A stretch of DNA of 64,000 nucleotides from Halioglobus sp. (GTDB taxonomy: Bacteria; Pseudomonadota; Gammaproteobacteria; Pseudomonadales; Halieaceae): contig JAPKAY010000007.1 of the NCBI GenBank assembly GCA_028825045.1, forward strand, positions 41,195-105,194, written 5' to 3'. Made by a program: the position numbers and the translations under genes. The notes beneath the pieces are model-generated. The model made no database searches and had not been told where the DNA came from. It worked only from the letters and a program-made list of their open reading frames with translations. Positions within the stretch are counted from its first letter, which is position 1. The number at the start of each line of letters is the position of its first letter. Below, in pieces: positions 9,902 to 18,928 of the stretch.

Positions 9902-10774
9902 TTAGTCTTCCCTGACCGCAGCCAACAACCGCTGCGCCTGCTTCAGGTGCGGCCTGTCTAACATCTTACCTTCAAGCCCAACGGCACCTGCCCCACCGGC
10001 TTCTTCAAAGGCCTTTAAAACCTTGCGGGCGTGCTCAATCTCCTCATCACTTGGACTGAAACACTCGTTGATCACTGCCACCTGTGCAGGATGAATCGCC
10101 ATCTTTCCGGTAAAACCCTCTCGCCGGGAACGACTGCACTCGGCTCGTAATCCTGCCTCATCTTTATAGTCCGTAAATACGCTATCGACCACTTGCATGC
10201 CCCCTGCCGCGCCCACGGTTAGGCAGCTCGCTCGCCCCATCTGGTGCACCAGAAAATAGTCGCCATTGTCGTCGACATTCCCCAAAGCACCCAGATCAGT
10301 GGCCATATCCTCCGCGCCCCAGGTGATCGCACTGAGGCGCTGGGATGCGCCAACAAAAGATCCTATATTGACTGCGCCAAGGGCTGACTCTGCCAGACTC
10401 AATATTTTCGTACTGCCCGCCTCCACACCATTTTGCTGTTCCAGGACGGTAAGGTAATTATCGACTGCTTTCACATCATCACCACAACTGGGTTTGGGCA
10501 GAAAAATTCCCGTAGGAGCTGCGGCCATAATCGCAACCAGATCGGCAAGGATATGCTCAGTATCCAATGCATTGACGCGAACCCATAATTCACTTGCCGT
10601 TGTGGTCCTATGCGCCAACAGGTAGTCACGCGTCATTTCGCGCGCCATAGCCTTATTTGAATCAGCTACCGCATCTTCCAAACATAGAATTAGCGCGTCA
10701 GCCCCAAGACTTTGCGCTTTTGCCAGTTTTTTTTCGCTGTCGCCGGGTATAAACAAATACGATCGATTCAACAT
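9902..10774 (-). CDS. HpcH/HpaI-family CoA ester lyase (CitE/CLYBL-like)
   Basis: 290 aa; MLNRSYLFIPGDSEKKLAKAQSLGADALILCLEDAV, FLPKPS, WGAEDMATDLGA, GKMAIHPAQV. Confidence 0.9.
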   Translation of the reverse strand: MLNRSYLFIPGDSEKKLAKAQSLGADALILCLEDAVADSNKAMAREMTRDYLLAHRTTTASELWVRVNALDTEHILADLVAIMAAAPTGIFLPKPSCGDDVKAVDNYLTVLEQQNGVEAGSTKILSLAESALGAVNIGSFVGASQRLSAITWGAEDMATDLGALGNVDDNGDYFLVHQMGRASCLTVGAAGGMQVVDSVFTDYKDEAGLRAECSRSRREGFTGKMAIHPAQVAVINECFSPSDEEIEHARKVLKAFEEAGGAGAVGLEGKMLDRPHLKQAQRLLAAVRED

Positions 10775-10795
10775 AGTAACTCTCTTGCAGTTTCG

Positions 10796-11593
10796 CTAGC
10801 AGCCCCGAAATTTTGGTTTGCGTTTCTCAGTAAAGGCTGTCACTCCTTCAACCCAATCATCAGTGGCCGCACACTCGGCAAAACTTTGGGCCTCCATCGA
10901 CATCTGCGCCTGCAGACTGTTGTCGGCGGAGGCATAGAGCAGTCGTTTAATATGTCCCAGACCTAGCGTGGGCGCATTTGCTAATCGTTGTATCATGGCC
11001 TCTGCCTCTACCTCCAAGGCCCCCTCAACGGCAACACGATTAACAAGACCCATAGCCAATGCAGTAGGCGCATCAATCATATCGCCCAGCATGGCAATTT
11101 CCATAGCTCTTTTGAGGCCAACAAGCTGCGGCAAATAGTAGGAGCCGGAACCATCGGGACTGGTACCAATACCTATATAAGAACAGGCGAAACGGGCATC
11201 GCTGCCCGCTATGACCAAATCACATGCCATTGCCAGAGAAAAACCAAAACCGACAGCGGCCCCCTGTACCACGCACACAACGGGCTTGTTCATTCGTTGC
11301 ATGGCGATCAGCAGAGGCTGAATAGTATGAATCCGCTTTACGAAATGGCTGCGCCTTTCCTGTGGCTCCAGCTTCGCTAACTCGGCAAACGATTTTACAT
11401 CGCCACCCGCCATAAAGTGTTTACCAGCGCCGCTGAGAACGACACAGCGTATAGAGTCATCCTGCTCTACCGCGAGCATTGCGTCGATCAGTGCAGTGCG
11501 CATCTCCACCGACACGGCATTGCGTGCTTCAGGACGGTTGAAAGTAATCCTGGCGATACCACCAGACTTTTCCACCAGCAACTGATCCGTCAT
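10796..11593 (-). CDS. enoyl-CoA hydratase/isomerase family protein
   Basis: Crotonase motifs FNRPEARNAVS, GAGKHFMAGGDVKSF, AVGFGFSLAMACDLVIA; start set to MTDQLLVEK at 11593. Confidence 0.9.
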   Translation of the reverse strand: MTDQLLVEKSGGIARITFNRPEARNAVSVEMRTALIDAMLAVEQDDSIRCVVLSGAGKHFMAGGDVKSFAELAKLEPQERRSHFVKRIHTIQPLLIAMQRMNKPVVCVVQGAAVGFGFSLAMACDLVIAGSDARFACSYIGIGTSPDGSGSYYLPQLVGLKRAMEIAMLGDMIDAPTALAMGLVNRVAVEGALEVEAEAMIQRLANAPTLGLGHIKRLLYASADNSLQAQMSMEAQSFAECAATDDWVEGVTAFTEKRKPKFRGC

Positions 11594-11618
11594 TGTTTCT
11601 GTTTCCTGAGGGTTTTCT

Positions 11619-12785
11619 TTAGTAGGACTTGGGCATACCCAACACGTGCTCACCAATAAAACACATAATCATTTGTTCGGTGACAGGTGCAATACGCATT
11701 ATCATTGATTCGCGAAAAAGTCGCTCTACATTATATTCCTTGGCGTAACCCATACCTCCATGGGTGAGTACCGCACGCTCAGCAGCCTCATAACCAGCCT
11801 GCGCGCCAAGAAACTTGGCTGCGTTGGCCTCGGCGCCGCAATTCTTTCCTTCGTCGTAAAGCATCGCCGCTTTTTGGCACATCAGCCAGGCGGCCTCCAG
11901 CTTCATCCAGTTCTCGGCCAGGGGATGCTGAATACCCTGGTTCATACCGATGAGTCGACCAAACACTTTGCGCTCCTTGGCGTAATTAGCAGCGCGCTGC
12001 AACGCATCCATCCCCAAGCCAACAGCCACTGAACCGATGATCACCCTCTCAGCGTTCATCGCTGTGAGGATATAGCGGAACCCTTTGCCTTCCTCGCCGA
12101 TAAGATCTTCATCGGGAACAAACAGGTCATCAATGAACACCATATTGGAGTCGACGGCCTTGCGGCCCATTTTCGGTATACGTTTTACCTCGAGCTTGGA
12201 GCGATCAAAATCTGTATAGAACAGCGTAATACCATCGGAGCGTTTTGCGCAGTCCTCACGCTTTACGGTCCGGCACAGGAGCATAATTTTAGTTGCCACC
12301 TGACCAGTGGTTGTCCATATTTTGTTACCAGATACGCGGTATCCACCGTCCACTTTTTCGGCAAAGGTAGTAATACTGGAGGTATCAAGTCCCGAATTGG
12401 GCTCGGTGACACCAAAGGCGACTTTTTGCTTACCGGCAACGAGGTCCGGTATCCAGCGCTTCTTCTGATCATCAGTACCAAACAACAAAATTGGGTGGGG
12501 GCCGAATAAATTGATTTGAATGGTAGAGGCTGCAGCCATACCACCGCCACTGTTACCCACGGCATGCATCATCATCGCCGCTTCGGCCACGCCGAGATTT
12601 GATCCGCCAAATTCTTCTGGTAGGGTCATACCCAGCCAACCCCCCTCCGCCATTGCACGGTGAAACTCCTCCGGAAACTTGCCGTCCTCGTCGCGCGCAC
12701 GCCAATACGCATCCGGAAACTGATTGCAAACCGCTTTCACCCCTTCGCGTATAGCAACTTTATTCTCATCCTGTTCAAACAGCAT
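11619..12785 (-). CDS. acyl-CoA dehydrogenase
   Basis: 388 aa; FGVTEPNSGLDTSSITTFAEKVDGGYRVSGNKIWTT and LTHGGMGYAKEYNVERLFRESM. Confidence 0.92.
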   Translation of the reverse strand: MLFEQDENKVAIREGVKAVCNQFPDAYWRARDEDGKFPEEFHRAMAEGGWLGMTLPEEFGGSNLGVAEAAMMMHAVGNSGGGMAAASTIQINLFGPHPILLFGTDDQKKRWIPDLVAGKQKVAFGVTEPNSGLDTSSITTFAEKVDGGYRVSGNKIWTTTGQVATKIMLLCRTVKREDCAKRSDGITLFYTDFDRSKLEVKRIPKMGRKAVDSNMVFIDDLFVPDEDLIGEEGKGFRYILTAMNAERVIIGSVAVGLGMDALQRAANYAKERKVFGRLIGMNQGIQHPLAENWMKLEAAWLMCQKAAMLYDEGKNCGAEANAAKFLGAQAGYEAAERAVLTHGGMGYAKEYNVERLFRESMIMRIAPVTEQMIMCFIGEHVLGMPKSY

Positions 12786-12850
12786 CTTCTAGTCTCCCTC
12801 ACTGAGTATCATTGGAGCCCGTAACAAGGGCAGAAAAATATCCCCTGTAC

Positions 12851-13315
12851 TTAAGCCATATCCGCCGCTGGTTTAAAATGCATAAGGGCTGATCGCTCGC
12901 AAATTGTCACAATCACATCATCCTGATTGAACCCTTCATGCAGGAAGTTCACGATTCCCTGCCGAGGCCGACTGTTACTTGGACGTTTACTGATCACGGT
13001 TGTTCGCGTATGAATTGAATCGCCGTGAAAGACGGGAGCGGGAAATGTTGTATTGGTCATTCCCAGGTTCGAAACAGTGGTGCCCAGGGTCGTATCGGCA
13101 ACGGTCATACCAATCACCAGGCCAAGCGTAAACAGGCTGTTTACCAGCGGCTTGCCATAATCTGTTTCCGCCGCCTTGTGAAAATCGATATGCAAGGGCT
13201 GAGGGTTAAGCGTTAAACAGCTGAACCATACATTGTCTGCTTCGGTGATTGTTCTGGACAGCGGGTGATCAAAAACCATGCCCTCTTCCAATTCTTCATA
13301 CCATAAACCTGCCAT
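12851..13315 (-). CDS. MaoC-family dehydratase/hydratase
   Basis: Hotdog MaoC pattern ELEEGMVFDHPLSRTITEADNVWFSCLTLNPQPLHIDFHKAAETDYGKPLVNSLFTLGL; start set to MAGLWYEE. Confidence 0.88.
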   Translation of the reverse strand: MAGLWYEELEEGMVFDHPLSRTITEADNVWFSCLTLNPQPLHIDFHKAAETDYGKPLVNSLFTLGLVIGMTVADTTLGTTVSNLGMTNTTFPAPVFHGDSIHTRTTVISKRPSNSRPRQGIVNFLHEGFNQDDVIVTICERSALMHFKPAADMA

Positions 13316-13382
13316 CTTACTACTCCCTATCAATAATTAACGGGGCGCGAAAGCGCTTACATTTTCGAGCCGCCATCCGCTC

Positions 13383-14588
13383 TCAAGCGCCTTCTCTACC
13401 GACGATAGTAACGGACGAAACATTCTGAGAAGGAAACCCACCCAGATTATGCGTCAAACCCAATACCGGATCATTTTCCAACTGCCGTGCTCCGGCGCGC
13501 CCCTGCAATTGCAGGTACATCTCATAAATCATACGCAAACCGGTCGCGCCAATGGGGTGGCCAAAACACTTGAGACCACCATCGAGCTGGCAAGGGACCT
13601 GGCCACCGGCATCATAGAAGCCATCCAGAATATCAAAGGACGCCCTGCCCTCTTCGGAGATATGCAAATCTTCCATGGTCACCAGTTCGGTGACAGAAAA
13701 ACAGTCGTGTACCTCAATCATACTCAGCTGGCTTCTGGGATCTTTAATACCCGCTTCTTTGTAAGCACGCTCGGCAGCGACTCGGGTGGTATGAAAGTAA
13801 CTGCCATCCCAGTCGTTGTACTGCAGCTCCCGACCATTGGAGACCGACAATTGCAGCGCTTTGACTGTCACCAGGTCTTGCTTACCAAGAGAGCGGGCAA
13901 TCTCCGGCGTAGTCACAATCGCACAGGCAGACCCATCACTCACACCACAACAATCAAACAGACCCAGAGGCTCTGCGATCATTGCGGCATTGAGCACCAT
14001 GTCTATATCGATCTTGCGTCGCAAATGGGCTTTTTCATTGAGCAATCCATTGTCATGGCTTTTCACCGATACGTGGCCCATCGCTCGCTTAAGGTCCGCC
14101 TTATTCATCTTATGCTTGCTGGTATAGGCAGACGCGAGCTGCGCAAATGAACCCGGTGCGGAGACGTTCGGCCAGAACAGATCATTGACGGTTCCCCGGG
14201 CCCGCTGGGGCAGACCGCCATAACCGGTATCCTTGAGTTTTTCCACACCGACTGCCAGAGCAATATCGCAAGCGCCAGCGGCCACCGCATACACAGCACC
14301 ACGAAACGATTCGGTCCCGCTAGCGCAGTAATTTTCCACCCGGGTTGCGGGAATATAGGGTAGACGTAAGGCCGTCGCGACCGGCACAGCCGACTTGCCG
14401 ACATGCTGCTCATCCAATGCGGTCGCCAACCATGCTGCGTCTATCGCAGAAGATTCAATCCCCGCATCCGCCAGGGCCTCTGTGTAGGCCTCAACCATCA
14501 AATCCTCTGCGTTAGCATCCCAACGCTCACCGAACTTGGAGCACCCCATGCCAAGAATGGCCACTTTATCTCTAATTCCACTCGCCAT
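13383..14588 (-). CDS. thiolase family protein (SCP-x/acetyl-CoA acetyltransferase-like)
   Basis: 401 aa; nucleophile context VENYCASGTESFRGA, CFGHPIGATGLRMIYE, THNLGGFPSQNVSSV. Confidence 0.9.
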   Translation of the reverse strand: MASGIRDKVAILGMGCSKFGERWDANAEDLMVEAYTEALADAGIESSAIDAAWLATALDEQHVGKSAVPVATALRLPYIPATRVENYCASGTESFRGAVYAVAAGACDIALAVGVEKLKDTGYGGLPQRARGTVNDLFWPNVSAPGSFAQLASAYTSKHKMNKADLKRAMGHVSVKSHDNGLLNEKAHLRRKIDIDMVLNAAMIAEPLGLFDCCGVSDGSACAIVTTPEIARSLGKQDLVTVKALQLSVSNGRELQYNDWDGSYFHTTRVAAERAYKEAGIKDPRSQLSMIEVHDCFSVTELVTMEDLHISEEGRASFDILDGFYDAGGQVPCQLDGGLKCFGHPIGATGLRMIYEMYLQLQGRAGARQLENDPVLGLTHNLGGFPSQNVSSVTIVGREGA

Positions 14589-14591
14589 GGT

Positions 14592-16055
14592 TTACGCTCC
14601 ACTTCCCGGATAGATTGGCGCCGCCTTCCAATAATAGCGACGAAAGCCCCGCTTATGATCATAGTCCCTGATACGGAATACCATGCGCATAGACATACCC
14701 ACCTCTAGCCCCTGCTCCGCCACTACATCGGCAAAATCAATCATGATGCGGCCGCCTTCAGCAAACTGGATCATGCCGTAATAGGCTGGCGGGTTAAGAG
14801 AATAGGTCAAACGGTCTGAGGTATATGAATTGAGCGATGCAACGGCGTCCGCAAAGGGATGGGGCTCCTGTGTGCCGACACCGCCGCACTGAGGATTGAC
14901 ACAGATCGGTGCCACCGGTATTTGCTCGGTCCCGCACTGGCTACATTTGCCACCGATAAATCCAGTCGTCAACGCCTTGTTACGATAAGCCGCGCTTAGG
15001 GCGGTATTCTTGTCCGTTTCAGCACGCAGCCCGTGCTCCATTGTGATCAAGTCGTTAAAAGCCAGGTACTTGAAATAATTCTCTTCTTCACACCGATTGG
15101 CCAGGCAAACCTTCAGGCCGGTTGCAGCGGGCAGCTGCGCCAGCGCATCCGTTGTCTCAAATAATAAGACATCACAGCCCTGCCCAAAACCGAGCACCAT
15201 AATAAGCTCACCAGGTTTAGCGGCTTCCAATGCGCCAATGAGCATCAACAACGCGTGCGCGGCTCCCGTGTTTCCACAATTGCTCTCAAGGGTATCCTGC
15301 AGCGCTTCGGCTCTTAAGCCGAGTTTTCGAGCGAGAGCTTTCTGATCTTTCGAACTACCAATCGGACAACAAAAATGCGCAATGCGCCCGGCATCGATCC
15401 CTGTGTTTTGTAGCAGCGCGTTCACCGATTCGGGCACAATCTTCATCAAGCCCTCATCTCGAATCCAGCGCGCCTCCCACTGGTAGTCAAATTCCGACTG
15501 CGCGGTGCGAAAGTGATCGATGAAATCCACGGATCGAGTATGTGACCCCACCAACGTCGCGATGACATCACCCTCGCCTACGAGTAGCGCAGCGGCACCA
15601 TCGCCGTAGGTCATCTCTCCAACAGATGCCGCCTTGGTGCGCCGATTGTCAGCCCCAATGACCAACCCGGTCTCGCCGGTCGCAGCACCTTTAAGCGCCG
15701 CCAGTAGGGCAGACGTACCCGCTCGTTGAGAGCCTGCTAGATCGAAAGTTTGTAGCGCGCTGCTCAGCCCCAGAGCCTCACTCACCAGCACGCTGTTCTG
15801 CCGATCGAGAAACGGAAAACTGGTAGACCCAATATACAGCCCATCGACTTGACGCCGGTCGCTACCTGCTAAACAGGCCCGGCCAGCTTCAACCGACAGT
15901 GTATTACTGTCTTCGTCCCAGGCGGCCATGGTGCGCTCGCCGCGACCCAGCCCCACCAAAGAGGGTTCAAACCAGCCATGGGCAGCGGCTATGGACTTTC
16001 GCTGAAGACGAGATTGGGGCAAATAAGCCCCAAACCCTAATAAACCGACGGACAT
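14592..16055 (-). CDS. HMG-CoA synthase/KAS III-like domain fused to a C-terminal DUF35 (zinc-ribbon + OB-fold) domain
   Basis: 487 aa; N-terminal LLGFGAYLPQSRL...FDLAGSQRAGTSALLAAL, C-terminal CSQCGTEQIPVAPICVNPQC zinc ribbon followed by an OB-like segment. Confidence 0.85.
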   Translation of the reverse strand: MSVGLLGFGAYLPQSRLQRKSIAAAHGWFEPSLVGLGRGERTMAAWDEDSNTLSVEAGRACLAGSDRRQVDGLYIGSTSFPFLDRQNSVLVSEALGLSSALQTFDLAGSQRAGTSALLAALKGAATGETGLVIGADNRRTKAASVGEMTYGDGAAALLVGEGDVIATLVGSHTRSVDFIDHFRTAQSEFDYQWEARWIRDEGLMKIVPESVNALLQNTGIDAGRIAHFCCPIGSSKDQKALARKLGLRAEALQDTLESNCGNTGAAHALLMLIGALEAAKPGELIMVLGFGQGCDVLLFETTDALAQLPAATGLKVCLANRCEEENYFKYLAFNDLITMEHGLRAETDKNTALSAAYRNKALTTGFIGGKCSQCGTEQIPVAPICVNPQCGGVGTQEPHPFADAVASLNSYTSDRLTYSLNPPAYYGMIQFAEGGRIMIDFADVVAEQGLEVGMSMRMVFRIRDYDHKRGFRRYYWKAAPIYPGSGA

Positions 16056-16163
16056 TACTGGCAGCCCTCCCCTGATTCATGGAAAAACAATTAATACAAT
16101 GCAGGCTATAATTTAGCATGCTTAGTATATTGGCGCTATCTACCCCTCAGGCCTGGCACCTAT

Positions 16164-16943
16164 CTATTCTTCGCGAAACTGAGCGGGGCGTTTCTCCAGA
16201 AAGGCCAGAACGCCCTCCTTGCCATCGCGGCTCTCGCGTAACTCACGGTTGGTTTCGAGCTCTCGACGATACTGATCCTCAAAACTGTTGTCGGTCCCTT
16301 CGTCAACCAACTGTCTGGTCATTACCAGCGCCCGGGTTGGCCCTTGCACCAGTATCTCGGCCCAGTCTCTGGCTCGAGCCTGCAATTGGGCATCCTCCAG
16401 ACATTCGTTGATCATGCCCCACAGCAGCGCTTTTTCAGCTGCTACCGGCTCACCGGTTTTTATCATTTCCAGGCTGCCTGGACGACCAATTGCATGAAAG
16501 GGCGAGCCCGAATCAAAATTCGGCTCTATACCAGCCTGATCGGGTTGCTGCACAAAGCTGGCCGAGCCGGCGGCCAGCAACAGATCGCCGCACAACGCCA
16601 GGGAAAAGCCGGTGCCCGCTGCGATGCCGTTGACCGCGACAACAACGGGAACACGACTGGCCCGAACACTGGCTAGTGCACCAGAACCTTCCTGCGAAAA
16701 ATTTGCACCATCACCAGAACCCGGCGACATGCCATCACTCTTCGCCCGGCCCACACAAAAACTACGCCCGGCGCCCGTCAGGATGACAGCTCGAATACAA
16801 GTATTGCCTTCAACCTCCTTCATGGCCTGCTGGATTTCATTGTCCATTTCAGCTGTCAGGGCATTGTCGCATTCAGAGCGGTTCAACGTTAACGTCGCAA
16901 CCGCGTCTACAACCTCGAATTGAATCGATTTATAGTCATTCAT
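16164..16943 (-). CDS. enoyl-CoA hydratase/isomerase family protein
   Basis: 259 aa; LTLNRSECDNALT, GAGRSFCVGRA, GIAAGTGFSLALCGDLLLAA. Confidence 0.88.
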   Translation of the reverse strand: MNDYKSIQFEVVDAVATLTLNRSECDNALTAEMDNEIQQAMKEVEGNTCIRAVILTGAGRSFCVGRAKSDGMSPGSGDGANFSQEGSGALASVRASRVPVVVAVNGIAAGTGFSLALCGDLLLAAGSASFVQQPDQAGIEPNFDSGSPFHAIGRPGSLEMIKTGEPVAAEKALLWGMINECLEDAQLQARARDWAEILVQGPTRALVMTRQLVDEGTDNSFEDQYRRELETNRELRESRDGKEGVLAFLEKRPAQFREE

Positions 16944-17014
16944 CCAATCGTACTCATAGCAGAGACCGCTATACTACATCCAGATTCACATTACTTCTGA
17001 CTCAGGATAGCACC

Positions 17015-17830
17015 ATGAAGCCACAACCAACGATGAGCGATTCTCTTTTACACGTCGACAATCGCATTGCAACACTCACCCTCAATCGCGACGACGTTCG
17101 GAATGAGCTGACAGGCACTCAACTCGTTAACGATATATGCGACACCGTCGCATGGGTCAACACCACAATCGATGTATCCGCGCTGATCATCACGGGCGCA
17201 GGAAAAGCATTTTGTGCGGGCGGAAACATCAAGGATATACGAGATAAAAAGGGCATGTTCGATGGCAACCCCGCTCTCATCAGCGACAATTACCGCCATT
17301 CCATTCAGCGCATGAGCCTTGCCATGCACGGTGCAGAGATACCGGTGATAGCGGCGGTGAATGGTCCCGGTATTGGCGCGGGATTTGATCTCGCCTGTAT
17401 GTGCGATATTCGACTGGGTACCCCTGCCACCCGCTTTGGAGAAACGTTTATCAACCTTGGGTTGATCCCTGGGGACGGAGGCGCATGGTTCCTGCAACGC
17501 CTGGTGGGCTATCAACGGGCCGCCGAATTAACTTTCAGTGGCAGGGTAATTGACGCAGAGGAAGCTTTGCAGCTTGGCCTGCTGCTGGAAATCGTCAAGT
17601 CAGAAGATCTTTTAGATCGGGCCTCGGCGCTGGCAGCGGAATTTGCAGCAAAACCGCCACAGGCGTTACGCATGACTAAACGCCTTATGAAAGCAGCACA
17701 GCGGCTGGAGTTGGACGACTTACTGGACCTCAGTGCCAGCTATCAGGCGAACTGTCATTACACAGCTGATCACCAAAGGGCTATGGATGCCATGCTCGAT
17801 AAGACGAAGGCGGAATACGAGGGCAATTAG
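17015..17830 (+). CDS. crotonase/enoyl-CoA hydratase family protein
   Basis: 271 aa; GAGKAFCAGGNIKDI, GPGIGAGFDLACMCDIRLGTPATRFGETFINLGLIPGDGG. Confidence 0.92.
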   Translation: MKPQPTMSDSLLHVDNRIATLTLNRDDVRNELTGTQLVNDICDTVAWVNTTIDVSALIITGAGKAFCAGGNIKDIRDKKGMFDGNPALISDNYRHSIQRMSLAMHGAEIPVIAAVNGPGIGAGFDLACMCDIRLGTPATRFGETFINLGLIPGDGGAWFLQRLVGYQRAAELTFSGRVIDAEEALQLGLLLEIVKSEDLLDRASALAAEFAAKPPQALRMTKRLMKAAQRLELDDLLDLSASYQANCHYTADHQRAMDAMLDKTKAEYEGN

Positions 17831-18015
17831 ACCGACACGGGTGTTTGCCCTTTTGTGAGCGTCAGAAAAGTCGCCCCGCAACAGCCTCTGTCCGAAACTT
17901 TTCGAATGCGAAAGCCTTCGGGAAAAGCCAATCCAGACTCCTGAGCCTCATTTTGACTATCAAAACTTCAAAAAAAGCGTCGCTTTTGGCAGGCGAAACT
18001 CAGGATGTACACTCG

Positions 18016-18387
18016 TCAGGCAAACCCAGCCATATCAAAGTAGTCGCGCCAGGCACTGATTTTGCCACCCCTGAATTCGAACACACCCATGACCGGCAGT
18101 TCGACCCGTTTCCCATCCATCACCAACACATCCGTGCGCTCATTCATGACAACGCCATCAGAACCTTCCACCTGGTGGTGCACGATGAAATTAATCTCGG
18201 TGGTGTCGCTGAGAAACCCCTCGATAAATCCGCGAATGGCGGCCTTTCCGACATTGGGCGGCCCCATGGGGACATTGGCATAAGACGCATCTTCAGTGAA
18301 GTGATCCATGACGGCGTCCAGATCCAGGCTGTTCCACGCCTTCATAAAGCCATCAATTATGCCCGAATTACCCGCCATGGTTAGCAC
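18016..18387 (-). CDS. limonene-1,2-epoxide hydrolase / SnoaL-like family protein
   Basis: 123 aa; NERTDVL and GGKISAWRDYFDM resemble the LEH active-site segments. Confidence 0.7.
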   Translation of the reverse strand: MLTMAGNSGIIDGFMKAWNSLDLDAVMDHFTEDASYANVPMGPPNVGKAAIRGFIEGFLSDTTEINFIVHHQVEGSDGVVMNERTDVLVMDGKRVELPVMGVFEFRGGKISAWRDYFDMAGFA

Positions 18388-18458
18388 CTCCCGGACTGTG
18401 AACAGTATTACGCCTGATGCAAAAAACCCATTTAGTTACACGTAATTTTCGATGCAGA

Positions 18459-18923
18459 CTAGGGCGCATTTACCACAATATACGTCGTCGATGATCCCGA
18501 CATCTGAGGCTGATACCAGGTATTACCACATTGCTGATAAGCAAAGCCACTGACAATCACCGTCTGGCAAGAGGGAGGCAGCGAATTCACCATGGACCCT
18601 ACTACAATCGCCGTTGCGGTCACGGCCGCTGCCACTGCAAGGGGGTGATAGTTATCGTGATAGCAACACCCGTGATGGTATCCACGGTTGTTGACGTTCA
18701 CATTAACGTCCCGATTACTATTGATGTTCACATTGCCGTGACGGTTGACGTTGTTACGGTTCACTTGGCCGCGATTTCCATGATGGCCGGAGTTGACGTT
18801 GGAACGCGCGTGAGAGCGCGCATGATGACCACCGCCCCCCCTTCCCCGAGCATTCACCTCAGCAACAATAAAAACTATCAGAGACACAGAAAGAAATGCC
18901 AAAAATATACTCTTCATAATCAA
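18459..18923 (-). CDS. secreted low-complexity (Gly/His/Asn-rich) protein of unknown function
   Basis: 154 aa; signal-peptide-like N-terminus, then RGRGGGGHHARSHARSNVNSGHHGNRGQVNRNNVNRHGNVNINSNRDVNVNVNNRGYHHGCCYHDNYHP and a C-terminal CQTVIVSGFAYQQCGNTWYQ. Confidence 0.7.
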   Translation of the reverse strand: MIMKSIFLAFLSVSLIVFIVAEVNARGRGGGGHHARSHARSNVNSGHHGNRGQVNRNNVNRHGNVNINSNRDVNVNVNNRGYHHGCCYHDNYHPLAVAAAVTATAIVVGSMVNSLPPSCQTVIVSGFAYQQCGNTWYQPQMSGSSTTYIVVNAP

Positions 18924-18928
18924 GTCTC

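Noticed and set aside
13449-14150. 233-aa plus-strand ORF
   Set aside because: Antisense to the thiolase gene; composition and lack of motifs indicate a shadow ORF.
17973-17987. Short AAAAGC-GTC-GCTTTT inverted repeat between convergent genes
   Set aside because: Could be a weak terminator, but the stem is AT-rich and very short; not enough to call.
17845-18384. 179-aa plus-strand ORF
   Set aside because: Mostly antisense to the LEH/SnoaL-like gene, which has recognisable active-site motifs.
18640-18800. Short repeated GTTGACGTT/ACATTAACG-like units, checked as a possible DNA repeat array
   Set aside because: Explained by the Asn/Val low-complexity coding sequence; not a CRISPR or independent repeat.
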